Shown here piece by piece: positions 1-11,950 of a stretch of DNA of 64,000 bases. A program made the translations under genes and the position numbers. The notes under the pieces are model-generated. The model made no database searches. It was not told the origin of the DNA and worked only from the letters and a program-made list of their open reading frames with translations. This stretch comes from Scytalidium lignicola (Eukaryota; Ascomycota; Leotiomycetes), in the NCBI GenBank assembly GCA_002812745.2, contig NCSJ02000026.1, positions 1-64,000 on the forward strand, written 5' to 3'. Numbering within the stretch: position 1 is the stretch's first letter; each line of letters begins with the position of its first letter.

Positions 1-145
1 GCCCTGAAAATGGATGGCGCTTAAGCGTGTTACCCATACTTCACCGCCAGCGTAGAAACGATGTGCTGGCGAGTAGGCAGGCGTGGAGGTCAGTGACAAA
101 GCCTTGAGAGTAATCCTGGGTCAAACGGCCTCTAGTGCAGATCTT
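1..145 (+). rRNA. 28S (LSU) rRNA gene fragment, RIP-like mutated
   Basis: This stretch reads as an internal piece of the large-subunit rRNA gene in sense orientation. I recognise the conserved blocks around GAAAATGGATGGCGC, AGCGTGTTACCCATAC, GAGTAGGCAGGCGTGGAGGT and CCTCTAGTGCAGATCTT. Several positions where I expect G carry A (for example GTGACaAAGCC, TTGaGAGTaATCC and GGGTCaAACGG), the signature of RIP on a displaced rDNA copy. Similarity stops abruptly after GCAGATCTT, where intact LSU would continue GGTGGT. The left end is cut by the window, so its full extent is unknown. It is not a functional rRNA gene. The identification is from memory of the conserved LSU sequence, not from an alignment. 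Confidence 0.85.
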
Positions 146-3050
146 CTATATAGTATTGAAAACATTGTGGATCCTCGTTCAGATTTTCCGCATAACTCCG
201 ATTGTGATTGGTCGTAGAAACACGTTTTCAGCGATTTGATTGGTACTCAGAATGCGATTCCAGCAATTTGATTGGTTATAGCCTGTCCAATTATCACGTT
301 TGATCATGCTCTTTGATTACATTGTAAACATAGATCACACCTGAAATAATGATATACTACGATCAACGTTTTATTATGTATATCATAACATTATTACCAT
401 GAGATTATGATATAATTGTTGTATTTTATTAAGTAAAAGATATACAGATTATTGTATAATTATTCTTTTNACTTTTTTGTTTAGTACTTTTCCTTGTATA
501 GTCTATACAATAATATACATTCTTTTTGTAATACAATAATTATCTCTTTATTTCTCCTTAACTGTGGTTTTTACTATTACTAATAATAGAGTGTTATCCT
601 TTAACTTCTCCTACTTTATATTGTACAATGTATAAACAATAACTTTCCTTAGAACTATTCAAAAGATAACAAGATAGTGGTTTTTACAATATATATTTTA
701 CTTGCTTAGTTAGTATCTACTCCTCAATTACTATTATAACTATATATTTGACTATTAATAAGAATATCAGCAAAATAGGAGAATTATACTTGAAGAAATT
801 AATATTAACATTTTATACTAAACTTAATAATCTTTTAATCCATTACTTAAGAAGCGTTAATAATATCAATATAATCATTTAATAACTTTACCTAAACTAG
901 TATAACCTCTTAAGCTTAATCTTAAGCTAATAATTCCATTATAATTATTATAAAGCCATTTGCCTTTACTATCACTTCTAGACCTTGAACAATTGTTATA
1001 TAGTTGTACATTGTTATCTCTAACCCTTGAATAACTATTATAAAGCTGTACACTTTCATCTTCAATCTCTGAATTACTATAACCTCAAGTTAGAAGCTGA
1101 TCAAGACATTAACTATTAGGTTTTATATCTGCTTTTATACTAAGGGTACCTTATTATATAAGTATATTGACTAAAGTCTGTACATACTGTTTAATACTTT
1201 ATTAGCCAAAGAAGAGATTTATACTTTGTTATAAGGAAGAAAACTTAATATTAAAGTTATTCTAAGAATTATCAACTTTCCTGAAAAATCTTTTAATAAA
1301 TAACAATTCAAGATTAAGAGATTTTCTTATATAAATATAACAATATAATTTAGTACTTATGTTTACATCTTTTAATTATAATAAGGATTGTTAAGCTAAC
1401 AAATTAAAGCTTAGTTTAACTTGTTTTTCTATATATAATAACTTATATCATAAACAAGGATTGTTATAACCAAGCTCTTAAGCTATTCTAATGTTTACTT
1501 AGTTGTTCTTTTACAACTTTGATTATACTATAACTATTTAATCAGACTATTAGCCTAAGTTAGATTAGGTTATATTATATAAGCTTTATATTATACTTAT
1601 AAATTGTAACCCTTTTATTCACTTATATCTAATAGTTATAAAGTATATAATTGTTTAACTAATAGTATTCTAGTTGACTTTAAACCTTTAGATAGAGTTA
1701 GTTATAGAAGGAGCTTATTATCAAGGACAGATAAACCTTCTTAATAGTAATAAGATTATTATTATCATTTTAAAGGAAACTAGTTTGTACAAGTTTAAAG
1801 ATATTATTCTAGTTAACTATAATAATGTTAGAAGAAAGTTAAATCTAACTAGAATTCTAATATCTTATCTAACTTATATATTATTATATTATGTGTTATT
1901 CTTTTATATAGTAATTACAGTTAAAGCTATAATATAAAACTTTAAAGCTGTTGGAGAAGTAAGTGTTTAATACTGTAAAAGTAATATTAACATTAATTAT
2001 ATACTCAAAAAGACTAATTCTCTTCCATCTTCTATAAAGGTTACTTGTTTTAACAATATATAATTAACACTTTTATGACAATGAAAATTATAAGGCTTAA
2101 TTAATATTGTCTTAATTAATTGAAGATATAAGCTGATTTATACTAGTATATATACAATGCTTTACACTTAAGTAATATTAACATTACAGATATCAACTAT
2201 TATATTATACTTCCTTCTTTATTTTTAAGAAGTGATTATCAAATACAATAATTGTTTTAAGATGTAATAGCTTTAATTCATTACTTTAGTAAACTTACTT
2301 ATTTTATTACAATAATAGTAAATCTAAATTAATTAAAGATCAAGGATAATCTCTTACTTAGTTAATCTGTTACAAATTATTTAGATTTAATAACTTGTAT
2401 TTTCAAAGGTAAAAAGTAATAATTGATTAATGTACTCAAGGTTAATATTCTAAGCCTTTATAATAATTATAACTTTATAATCAAATATTAAAAACATAAC
2501 CTTCCTTATATCTATTTCCTCTTTTACAAACTGCTTTATTTAACTAAGTTATTATTAAATAACGTTGATAAGGTAATCTACATTGAAATCCTTGATCTAA
2601 ACTATAATTCTTATAACATGTTATAAGAATTAGTGATTATATATATAATTTACTACTTATACAGTCTAGATCACCTTAATAGTCCTTATATAAAGTATAA
2701 AACTCTAGTAGAACTGTTATAATGCTTTAAGAGATTCTTAAAGAAGTTTACAAACATAATAATCATGTCTAAGGATAAATACCCAGAATATTACTATAAG
2801 AATAATGATTAAAGGTTTGTATATAAACTAAATATATCTAGACGACTGATAATAGAAAATAATCATTAAATAATATTTTATAACTTATATTTATTATAAA
2901 TATTTAATTGTTATATTAACATTAAGTTGTATAATATAATATAAGTTATAAAGTATATTTATAAATATGTTTACAAAGACTATAACCATTTAACATTTGT
3001 TGTTAAGCTTAATTAAAATAAAATTAAACAATACATTTAAAAGTATATTA
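146..3050. other. AT-rich gene-free block, probably RIP-degraded repeat DNA
   Basis: Apart from the first 190 bases, this block is almost pure A/T with stop codons in every frame. The plus strand is rich in T and pyrimidines, the opposite of the A-rich block that follows. Near 225-285 there are imperfect direct repeats around GCGATTTGATTGGT and GCAATTTGATTGGT. No protein motif could be reconstructed. The likeliest reading is one or more RIPed transposons, perhaps in reverse orientation, but that is inferred from base composition only. Confidence 0.6.
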
Positions 3051-3299
3051 ACTTATTAACTGAATTCTTTGATATTCTAAAACTAAAGAATTAGAATAAT
3101 TAAACCTTAACATTACACTAATACTAAAGCCTAATTCAATACTAATAGTAAAGCTATACTCAACATGTTGAACACACTTAATTGCAATATTACAAGCAAG
3201 ATGTAAGTATAATACAATTGTAAGACATAACAATAATATCATAAGCCTTAACCATTAACAGAAGAACTAATAATGCTAGAGCTATGAAGATAAAGAATA

Positions 3300-6200
3300 C
3301 AACTAAAGAAGAGCAATAGAACAAGAGTTAAGTAACAACAAACATGAGAATTTACTACAATTCAACTAGTTAGTTAAGAAGAGAAACGTACATAAAGTAC
3401 TCTAATTAGTAGAAAAAANTTTTACACCTTAAATTTGAATACAAAGTAACTGTAAAACAATTCAACAATAATAACAATATATTAATTACTTGCAAAAACT
3501 TGAAAGAAACACTTATAAAAGTCANTTTAACCTCAAGAGTATACATAGACCTAGATGATAACCCTCTTAACAACAATAATGCAGTCTAACAACAAGTATA
3601 CAAAAAAACATATAATAAAAGACTTATAGACTACTAATGAAAAGAGACTACAAAATCATCATATATACTTCAAGTATATTGTCAGAACTTAAGAACTATA
3701 ACTCATAAGACATAATAACAACAATTAATACAATTACATTCTTACAAGATAGTATGCACACAATAAAGTAACTACTCAATAATAACATAATAATAATCTT
3801 CAAAGATAACCAAAAAGAATAGTATTTGCTTAACATATAATAAGTTCAAAAGGTATTTGAAGAAGAAGTATAAATTGTTAACAATAAAGTTGTTATATAT
3901 ACTAAAGGAATATCTGATTACTTGTTAGCTAAATATAACAAAGCCTTAATCAAAGAAGTACTAGAAAAAGAGAATAAAATAACAGTACTTCAAGTTAAAG
4001 CTTATTAAGCTTACAAAGGAGGCTAGCAACAGAAAAGCTATTTATATATTAAACTAGTAATTACAAAAGATGTATACAGACTTACAGACTAAGGTTTATA
4101 CTAAGAAGGTCAAGTATTTTACTACAAGTTATTCAAGAACAAGTTATAATTAAAGTAATGTTTCAAATGCTAGGCTTAAGGATACTATACATAGTATTAT
4201 AAGGCAAAGAAGTAGTATACTTACTACACAAGAGTAATGTATAAAGGAGAAGAAGAAGAATGTCTAACAAACTTAAGAGAAATTATACTTAAATATTATA
4301 GCTATAACAAGGAACATATAACATTTAATCAAAGTTGTCTAATAATAAAAGAGTACTAAGATCAAGCAAAAGAAGTATANTAAAAACAGAGTAATAAAAC
4401 TAACTAAACCAAATAACATAATCTACATTATAACTCAGCTTAACACAGCCAAGTTAATAAAAAACAATAAAGAAGAAGACTAACAGATAACATTTAGAAG
4501 GAAAAAANCTCAAAACTCAAGTAAACTTACAAGGTAGACTTACAAGTCTAAGTATTACAAGAAGAACAAATGAAAATACCTTAAACAAATTTTCAAGTCA
4601 ATACAATAACTTTACATCTAACTAACTATTACCTAACTTATTATCAAGCTTTATAATCAACTAAAACAACAAAGATCTAATAAATTAACAATAACAAACT
4701 AGTTAACAAAGTAGTATAATAATAAACATAATCATAATACAATTATAATTACAATCTTATACTAAAACCAAAATAAAAGATACAAATGCATAATAAAAAC
4801 ACTAGAGAATAATAACAAGTATAATATATTAACAGTTTAAAAANCTATAANGTAAACAAACAGACCAAAAATATATACTGTCCAAATAATAAGAATTACT
4901 AAAGAATATAAAGTAACAAGAAAGCAATTATATACATATACAAACGTTATAAATTAACTATATAATCATACAAAGTAAAAGAAGACTAAGTAAAAGTAGT
5001 ATTTATAATTGAAAACATAATAGTTTACTCAATATACTCAGCTAGATATATAATCTCAAATTAGCATATACTTATCCACAATCTTATTATAATAAAACCA
5101 GAAAGTTATATAATATTAGCAAACAATTTTAATCAACATTATCTAATATAAGATAAAGAAGAAAGAATAAGTAACAAAGTCAACAAATTATTAATATTAG
5201 TACAATGATAAAAGCTTAAGCTTGTTACACTTAAAGAAGAACTTATATAAAGACAAGATAACAACAAGAACTTAACCATTAACTATACTTAACATATAAC
5301 AAACTTCTAAATTTAATACATAAAAGCTGAAGACTAGACTAACTCAAACTATGCTTTATAACTTATCAAAATCAAACTTAAAGCAAGTAGACAACAAATA
5401 TACAACAAAGAACTAAGCTATAGTTAAAGACTAATAAACTATGAAAAAGTTAAAGTAACAACAACTAGCTTACTACTCCTCCTAAGCTATATATTTATTA
5501 AAGAACAGTTAAACAAAGTAATTAATACATTAACAAAACAATTAATTAATATTACAAATAAGACAATACCCAGAAAGAAGTCATTAGTTAACTACTTAAC
5601 ATTATAGTAAAATTACACAACTAAAAAAGTAACTAAGGTTACTTAGAAAGCAGAACATTAATAACATACAAATAAGTCTTTGCAAAATCACCAAAACCTA
5701 GATTAAGCTCTTAAAGAACAAAAGAAAAGAATTGCTTAAGCTTAAACAAAAAGCTAACAACAAATAATAATAACAATAACAAAGGATACTCATAAACTAT
5801 AAACATTCAAACAATGAACATAAACATATAACTATACACTTGTTAACTTGTCAAAGATTTTAAAGTTACATAACAACAACTTAAAAAGNATTATTAACAC
5901 ATATACATAATGAAAAAGCAATAATACTTATAATTAAGTTTTTCCCAGAAGTACAAGTAAATTATATCAAATTATAAAACACAAATCAAGTAAGAATAAT
6001 TAAGATAAACAAAGGTTATAACAAAACAACTATTATATAAGCACTTTACAAGGCTAAAGTATAAAAGGCATTAAAGCTAAACTGATTAACTAATAAGTTT
6101 TTACAAGCTTATAATCAACTATTATAATGAATTCTAACAATCTTAGTTAAATNAAGCTTTAAACCGATATAAACTTTTTTNATAATTAAGCTGTTATTTA

Positions 6201-6340
6201 AGGTATAAATATCTTTAACTAATGTTGTATTAAGAATTATTATATAATTTTTATATCGTTTTAAAGCTTGAAATCTCTAGAATTTAATTATCATATAATA
6301 TTAAAAGAAATATATGGAGTTTACCTTAAAAAANGTAGAA
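3300..6340 (+). mobile_element. RIP-degraded LINE (non-LTR) retrotransposon relic
   Basis: The plus strand is A-rich and broken by stops throughout, but two landmarks of a LINE survive in the expected order. At 4159-4200 the codons read C-F-K-C, stop, A, stop, G-Y, then Y-T-stop-Y-Y. The spacing matches a CX2CX4HX4C gag zinc knuckle in which His became Tyr, the last Cys became Tyr, and Trp/Gln codons became TAG/TAA. At 5110-5148 the codons read I-I-L-A-N-N-F-N-Q-H-Y, matching the G-D-F-N-x-H-H core of APE-type LINE endonucleases after G-to-A and C-to-T changes. I found no reverse transcriptase catalytic motif before the AT-rich block ends. Tad1-like LINEs of ascomycetes have this gag-endonuclease order; the clade assignment is inference, and the boundaries are approximate. 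Confidence 0.7.
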
Positions 6341-8530
6341 AATAAGGTGTTTATTTACGTATCGCCTAGGCGATTCATGAATGGGCGGAATTCACGTATG
6401 GGCTGGAACATAAATAAGAGGTTAAGGACGAAATATTAGCCGTAACGGAAGGTTCAATTTTCCATCTCATGCAAAGGGCGTCGTTTAAGTCATGTGACAC
6501 CTCTAAGAACTGTAACGTTAGGATTCTCACTTAAGGCCAAAACATACTACATTTAACAATCAAAGCTTGTTTTGCTATGAATATAGAACCTACAACAGCA
6601 AACAGTATGAAACGCTCAAGACAGGCAACAGTCTGGAATTGGTACTGCTCACATAAACTGAAATGTGACACACGTCCTGCGAAAATTGCTAGAAACGAAG
6701 CCTTCTGCCTGTAGCTGAAGCCACGCTTAGCCGCTTTAAGTTAGAGCATAGCTCCTGCTGCGCATGCTTAACCTACCCCACTAGAAATAACTTCTCTCAG
6801 GTCTATCCCAACTGTATTCGAAGTACTTCTGCAGTATAGCACGAAAATCTAATCGAATGAACACATAAGAGATATTTTTAGATACCACATAATACGGTCT
6901 TTGATTTCTCCCCAAATTTCACCCTCTTTACTTTGGCTCCTGATTTACCTCATCATTTTCTCGATGTCCAGCACTTGAGAACGACCTCATCGGAAAATAT
7001 AGTGCACTGAAGCAGGTCTGTTATTTGATAAACCGCTTATCGAAACCTATAAAGCGATAAAATCAACTATAAAACCTCATTCCGCGGAATTCTACAAGTC
7101 CCTTTGGAAGATGTTACTTACACGCCGAACACTAAAAAAGCTTGATCGACAGACAAGTCATACCAACAGTCGTCGACGGGTTCTTTCAGTATCTCAAATC
7201 GTATATCTCCCAAAGGGAAAAATGCAAAGATTTGCCAGACACGGTGGCCCAGAGCTCTGCGATCTCCGAGGGGTAAGATCAGGTTGTCATAGCATATAGC
7301 TCGTTTCTGATCATTGTTATAGTATCCGGTGCCGATGGGCGTTGAACTTACGCGATGAGCTCCAGTTATTTCTCTCAAAGCGAATAGACCTGATATACAA
7401 GAGCAATGAGTAATTCTACTTTTAAGGCAGGCAAAAGATTTCTAGAACCTAACAATTTGGAAGAGTTCTATCAAATTCTAGCACAACTGGGACTCTCTCT
7501 ATCACTATCCCACTTTACTACCTTAGATTTTAAAAATTTCAAGTAGGAAATGCACAGTAATCAATACGAGTATGATGATGAATGATGTGCTTCTCACCCT
7601 ATGTAATAACACTGATATTTGAAGACTATGAGTATATATTAAAGATAGCATTACTCTGTCTATCCGAAGGCCTATGCATACTAATGACTGACCTTCATAT
7701 ATAGCGAGGAGCCATGTAAAGTAGCTGTGCAATTCAATGTTAGCTTGTCATAATAGCGGTTTTTTTAAGGGTTGACTGACACCACTTATTTATTTGTGGA
7801 TACTCGGAGCATTTGTTTCGAGTTGGAATTTTATAACTTAAAACACTCTTTCCAATGTTTATTAATTAGCTCGCAACATATCACTCATCAAGGCGATAAA
7901 TGATAGGAGGTTATATATACTTGGTAAAATTAATTAGTATGCAGTTGAATGCTATGCCGCCTTCAGCTCGTTGGCCAGACCTCCATGAGTATCGGAATAA
8001 TACCTACAGTAGTATAATTTAGGATTTCTGTATCTGTTTCAAATTTATTTCCTATGTTCAACATACCTACCCTACTGTTGACCTTCTCCTCATTCTATTC
8101 TCTACTAGTACACGGAGCGTGTGCCACAATCGGCTTGTCTGGTCAGACCTCACTAATAGGCAAAAGCACAGCATCAAACCTTCATATAGAAGACAAGGGA
8201 GTTCTCGATGAACTAGTTAGGTGGGAATCTATAACTAGTTTTTATTCTGCCTGATCCTTTATAGCAACATAGTGCAGTGCTTAAATTGTAATACAAAAGA
8301 GAAGTTGAGCAGGAACCGGAAATGGCAGCTGATAATAAAATGGGAGGGTGTCAACATCTAGTATGGAACGGACCAAAGCGTGGCTAATCAAGGAAAGAGG
8401 AAGAGTAGGTCAAGCCACCTTCTGATTTGCTAGGATACGAATGGAAGGGCTCCTTTAGATCTTGCTGTATGAGGTGATTCGCTGAGATTCACCTCGGACA
8501 AAATAGACCTTTGACTTTATTCTTTGTTCG
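6341..8530. other. Gene-free region of normal to AT-rich composition
   Basis: Base composition returns to normal at about 6350. A perfect 14-bp palindrome, ATCGCCTAGGCGAT, sits at the boundary (6360-6373). Short open frames at 7111-7378 and 8054-8254 match no family I know. The latter would start with a hydrophobic leader-like stretch, but no continuing exon is visible. I see no RNA gene. Confidence 0.5.
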
Positions 8531-9225
8531 AGGGCTAACTTAAATCGAATCGCGAGTTACTTAAATTGACTCAAAATCGCCGGTGTCGGACACAACCTCA
8601 GGCATAACACTACCTTAGCCTCACATACAAATTAGTATGACAACAAGAGATTGCATAATGTAATCAATTATACTCTTATTATCTGACAACTTTTCAAAGT
8701 TAGAGTAATATTTCAATACAATCTTAAGTTTTTTATATTACTTCTTTAGTTTCTGAAGTAAATAACGCAGGTAAATCAGCGTATAACTCTTCAAGAGGAG
8801 TAAGGCTTTCGGTGAAAGTAATGCCTGAAAGCCTTATAATTATAAGGTATTATAAAGCTGTTGAACAGGCTACGGCTACTGTTATCATTGGTACGTACGC
8901 GAACAGTATGAATTTCAACTATCAAAAACAACTAGCTAATAACAGCTACAGCTGGGGAAATACTCCCATATCATATACACACCTGTAAACGTACGTATCA
9001 TGTGAAAATGTCTTACAGGTATGATAATTGCCCCGACTCTGACTCTATGACTTCATATGGCTTTTGCCATGGCTTGTCACATGAGTGTATCAAATACCTG
9101 AGGCTACAACAGTTGTCATACTAATTTGTATGTGAGGCTAAGGTAGTGTTATGCCTGAGGTTGTGTCCGACACCGGCGATTTTGAGTCGATTTAAGTAAC
9201 TCGCGATTCGATTTAAGTTAGCCCT
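8531..9225. mobile_element. Non-autonomous DNA transposon (MITE-like) with 114-bp terminal inverted repeats
   Basis: The left end (8531-8644, beginning AGGGCTAACTTAAATCG) and the right end (9112-9225, ending in its reverse complement) form 114-bp inverted repeats with one mismatch (AAATTGACTC against AAATCGACTC). The interior of about 467 bp has no coding potential. The near-identity of the arms implies recent insertion or conversion, in contrast to the decayed DNA on the left. The one mismatch is a C/T transition, compatible with light RIP. I could not find a convincing target-site duplication: the left flank ends TTTGTTCG and the right flank begins TTATTAAT. The superfamily is therefore undetermined. 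Confidence 0.85.
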
Positions 9226-9505
9226 TTATTAATCGTAGTTATAAAAATAATTTAAAGGAATTATTGTTTCCTTTTAACATTATGTCAATTTTGTTGTTAA
9301 TTTTCATGTTGTTGTTTTTGTCCTGTTCAATTTTCAACAATTTGTACTCCTTCTACTGGCCAAAATGATTCCCTAGATCTATTAATACTATTTATATTGC
9401 AAACCATGGATAGATCTGTGGCTTGCATAGCCTCGCTCACGCTGATTTTGAGCTAAAATTCAAGAGAACCATTAACATAATTCCCAGTCCACCGGAACAC
9501 CCAGT

Positions 9506-9757
9506 CACCCGGTAGGGAGGAAAAATGGGTTATTTCGTATTAAGCGAAATAATTAAGCCATTAAGTCTATCAAATGTAATATATAGCGGAGGACAGATGA
9601 CAGCGATAGAGTCAGTTATTCCAATGCCTTGACAGGAGCATAAAGTAATTGTTGAAGATAAAAATTTTTCTAAAAAGGGCAATTAAGGAGGCTTAAATTG
9701 GAAGGGAGGAGTTTTTAGNAAAAGTTATAAAACCCATTTTTCCTCCTTACCGGGTGC
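9506..9757. mobile_element. Small inverted-repeat element (MITE-like, about 250 bp)
   Basis: The segment 9506-9531 (CACCCGGTAGGGAGGAAAAA followed by TGGGTT) is repeated in inverted orientation at 9732-9757 with one transition (GGTAGGG against GGTAAGG). Outside these arms a weaker inverted match continues (CCAGT near 9485 and ACTGG near 9775), so the real ends may lie slightly further out, at about 9484-9777. The interior of about 200 bp is non-coding and contains one 'n'. Size and structure fit a MITE or a paired regulatory repeat; no transposase is nearby. Confidence 0.6.
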
Positions 9758-10279
9758 CGGTCTACCGAAACACTGGAATTTACTGCAAAATCAACGAAAA
9801 CTGCACATCAATAGCTCAATAAATATACAATTATATTTAACTAAACTTTGAAATCTATTTATTTAGCTGATAATCAATAAGTCTACAAATTTTGACATGT
9901 TTAGCATATAGTTTATGCTATATAGTAAAATAGCCTTGTGTTGAAGGTCTAAAATCTAATCTAGCCATATTGCAAACACTTAAACNAAAAAATTGACTAG
10001 ATATTTGGAATTAGATTAAAGTAATTAGCTATTTTGCAAAGAAGTATTTTCTTAAACTTTGTAGTTGTTGAGTTTTTAAAGACTGGATTTTCTCGATTTT
10101 GTAGTAAATTATTCTCCTAATCTTATTTTGTATGTAACTTATTGTTCAATGCACTCTTTATATTTATCTACGTTGATGTAANTTTTTATGCAGAGAACTC
10201 TATTCTGCTATTTCTTTACTTCATTCTTCCAAACTTCAGGCAGCCAAATAAGCATCCTGCTTCACACAGTCCATATTCA
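9758..10279. other. AT-rich intergenic DNA
   Basis: This stretch lies between the small inverted-repeat element and the 3' end of the F-box gene. It is AT-rich, with two 'n' positions. The open frame around 10142-10501 is antisense to the F-box gene and is not supported. Confidence 0.5.
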
Positions 10280-11803
10280 TCAATGTATCGTAAGATCAAA
10301 TGGATCTCGCTCAACGCTTGTTCCAGCCATCGGTCGGCCGCCAAACGGCCCAGTGTCGTTGCCAAATGGATTCGCTGCATTACCGTAAATATATTCATTT
10401 ACCTGATCATCCACACAAAGATACCGTATGGGCCAGACTTGCATCTCGATGTGTATTATAACTTTGATTCGCTCATTCGCAGGTCTATCGCGCCAATCTA
10501 AGGTATCACGCATATCAAGGAGCAGTTCACGATAATTCCCACGGTCACTTAAGAATTTGAGGAAGCTTAGCTCGACAGATCGTAAAGTTGCCGGAAATGC
10601 AGCGAGCAAAGAAAGTAAATCTTCTCGTTTTACGAGAAAGTTCGAGAGGCCAAAGTGTTGGATTTTTTGCCACTTATCAACCGGAAAGATAGTGTTCAAT
10701 GGGATAAAATGCTCAGTAAACTTTGTGATTGCTGAGTATCCATGCCGATAAAACTGATTGAAGTCCATCTGAGTTCGGAGGCTCATGTGCAGTAACTCTC
10801 TTGCCTCACTTAATGTATGTTTCAAATAACCACTACGAAAAGATGACCAATCTTCGCCCGGATAATATTGGCCGTCAGCAAGGAGAGTAAGGTCGATGTG
10901 GTTGAAACCTGGCCGGCGAAGCAGGTCAACAAGATTGTTATACTCTTCACATGGCTGATCGAAGACGCGACAACTCAATCCTGTCCAAAGCTGGTTGGCA
11001 TCGATTATAAGCTCCGAGATGTGATGGTCCTTCTTCTTTGCGAGTTCATGCATGATAATGCAAAAGCCACGCCATCGGCTCTTTTCCACCTCCTCGTTCC
11101 ATGGGTGCAACTCATAGGGCGGACCACCGGGTTCTTGAAGTGGCCATCCGCGTGGAATGGGATAATTGAAGCCACGTGGAAAGGAGCGGATCATGGGCGT
11201 CTCGTAGAGTGGAGCATTGAGGAATCCGTGGGCGGCAGGCGTAATAGTAACTTTTCTCAGTAATGGGAAGCGGTCTAAAGCATATCTTAATGCATCAGCA
11301 TCAGCCTTAGATGCAAGTATATCTTTTTGCTGCAGGAGGAGTTGCTGGTAGTAATTCCATGATTCAGCAAGCGACAACATTGTATCTCCTTGTGTGATAT
11401 TACGACCTCGAATATTCTTCTTGCAGGCCCGTTCAAACCAACTAGGACAACCTTCCAGTGGAGGCGTCTCCATTAATGAATAGCTCTGCTCATTTTGTCT
11501 TGGGATATCATTGACAAGCTGTGCGTCGTCCCAAATGATTTCAATGATTCTATGACGGAATTTCTCGTGGTTTGCAATCGCGCAACAGACTTCAATATTA
11601 CGCAAGTTGGCTGACAGAAATACCCTATCAAGGTGAAGAGGAGCTCGTTCACATACGATTTTACACGTTAATCGAAGGTTCTTGATGTCATTATTAGAGA
11701 GATAAGATATTATCGACGTCATAATCTCCGGGAAAAGATGGAGAAGGTTTAGTGAAGATGAAGTAGAAAGTTGCAGTTCATAATTAGAGGAGGGTAAAGA
11801 CAT
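10280..11803 (-). CDS. F-box domain protein, function unknown
   Basis: This is a single-exon gene of 507 residues starting at the ATG at 11803; the upstream in-frame GTG is ignored. An F-box-like segment lies near the N-terminus (about residues 20-65), with the pattern LFPEIMTSIISYL...IKNLRLTCK...R. It is followed by a long region without obvious motifs, as in the large fungal family of F-box proteins with degenerate leucine-rich or unstructured substrate-recognition regions. Such proteins usually link substrates to SCF ubiquitin ligases through Skp1, but no target can be inferred here. The frame is fully open despite the transposon-rich flank, so the gene seems intact. F-box genes of this type often expand in accessory genome regions. 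Confidence 0.7.
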   Translation of the reverse strand: MSLPSSNYELQLSTSSSLNLLHLFPEIMTSIISYLSNNDIKNLRLTCKIVCERAPLHLDRVFLSANLRNIEVCCAIANHEKFRHRIIEIIWDDAQLVNDIPRQNEQSYSLMETPPLEGCPSWFERACKKNIRGRNITQGDTMLSLAESWNYYQQLLLQQKDILASKADADALRYALDRFPLLRKVTITPAAHGFLNAPLYETPMIRSFPRGFNYPIPRGWPLQEPGGPPYELHPWNEEVEKSRWRGFCIIMHELAKKKDHHISELIIDANQLWTGLSCRVFDQPCEEYNNLVDLLRRPGFNHIDLTLLADGQYYPGEDWSSFRSGYLKHTLSEARELLHMSLRTQMDFNQFYRHGYSAITKFTEHFIPLNTIFPVDKWQKIQHFGLSNFLVKREDLLSLLAAFPATLRSVELSFLKFLSDRGNYRELLLDMRDTLDWRDRPANERIKVIIHIEMQVWPIRYLCVDDQVNEYIYGNAANPFGNDTGPFGGRPMAGTSVERDPFDLTIH

Positions 11804-11950
11804 TATTGTATAGTGGAATCGAATCACTCTTAATGTTAAGATTGATTAAACGATATTTGTGACAGTAGGACGTGCAAGAAAGAAGAGGTTGTCTGAAAAT
11901 AGCAATAATAACGGTTAGTTGCATTTAAAATATCGCTTACACGTGATCCT

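Noticed and set aside
340..3000. Inverted copy of the LINE relic in the left AT-rich block
   Set aside because: I looked for reverse complements of the zinc-knuckle and endonuclease segments and did not find them. The composition skew alone is not enough to call the element.
7111..7378. Overlapping plus and minus frames of 62 and 86 codons
   Set aside because: They contradict each other and match no family. There is no splice-extended gene around them.
8054..8254. 66-codon frame with a hydrophobic, signal-peptide-like start
   Set aside because: No cysteine pattern, no downstream exon and no family resemblance. It sits in gene-free, repeat-flanked DNA, so chance is likely.
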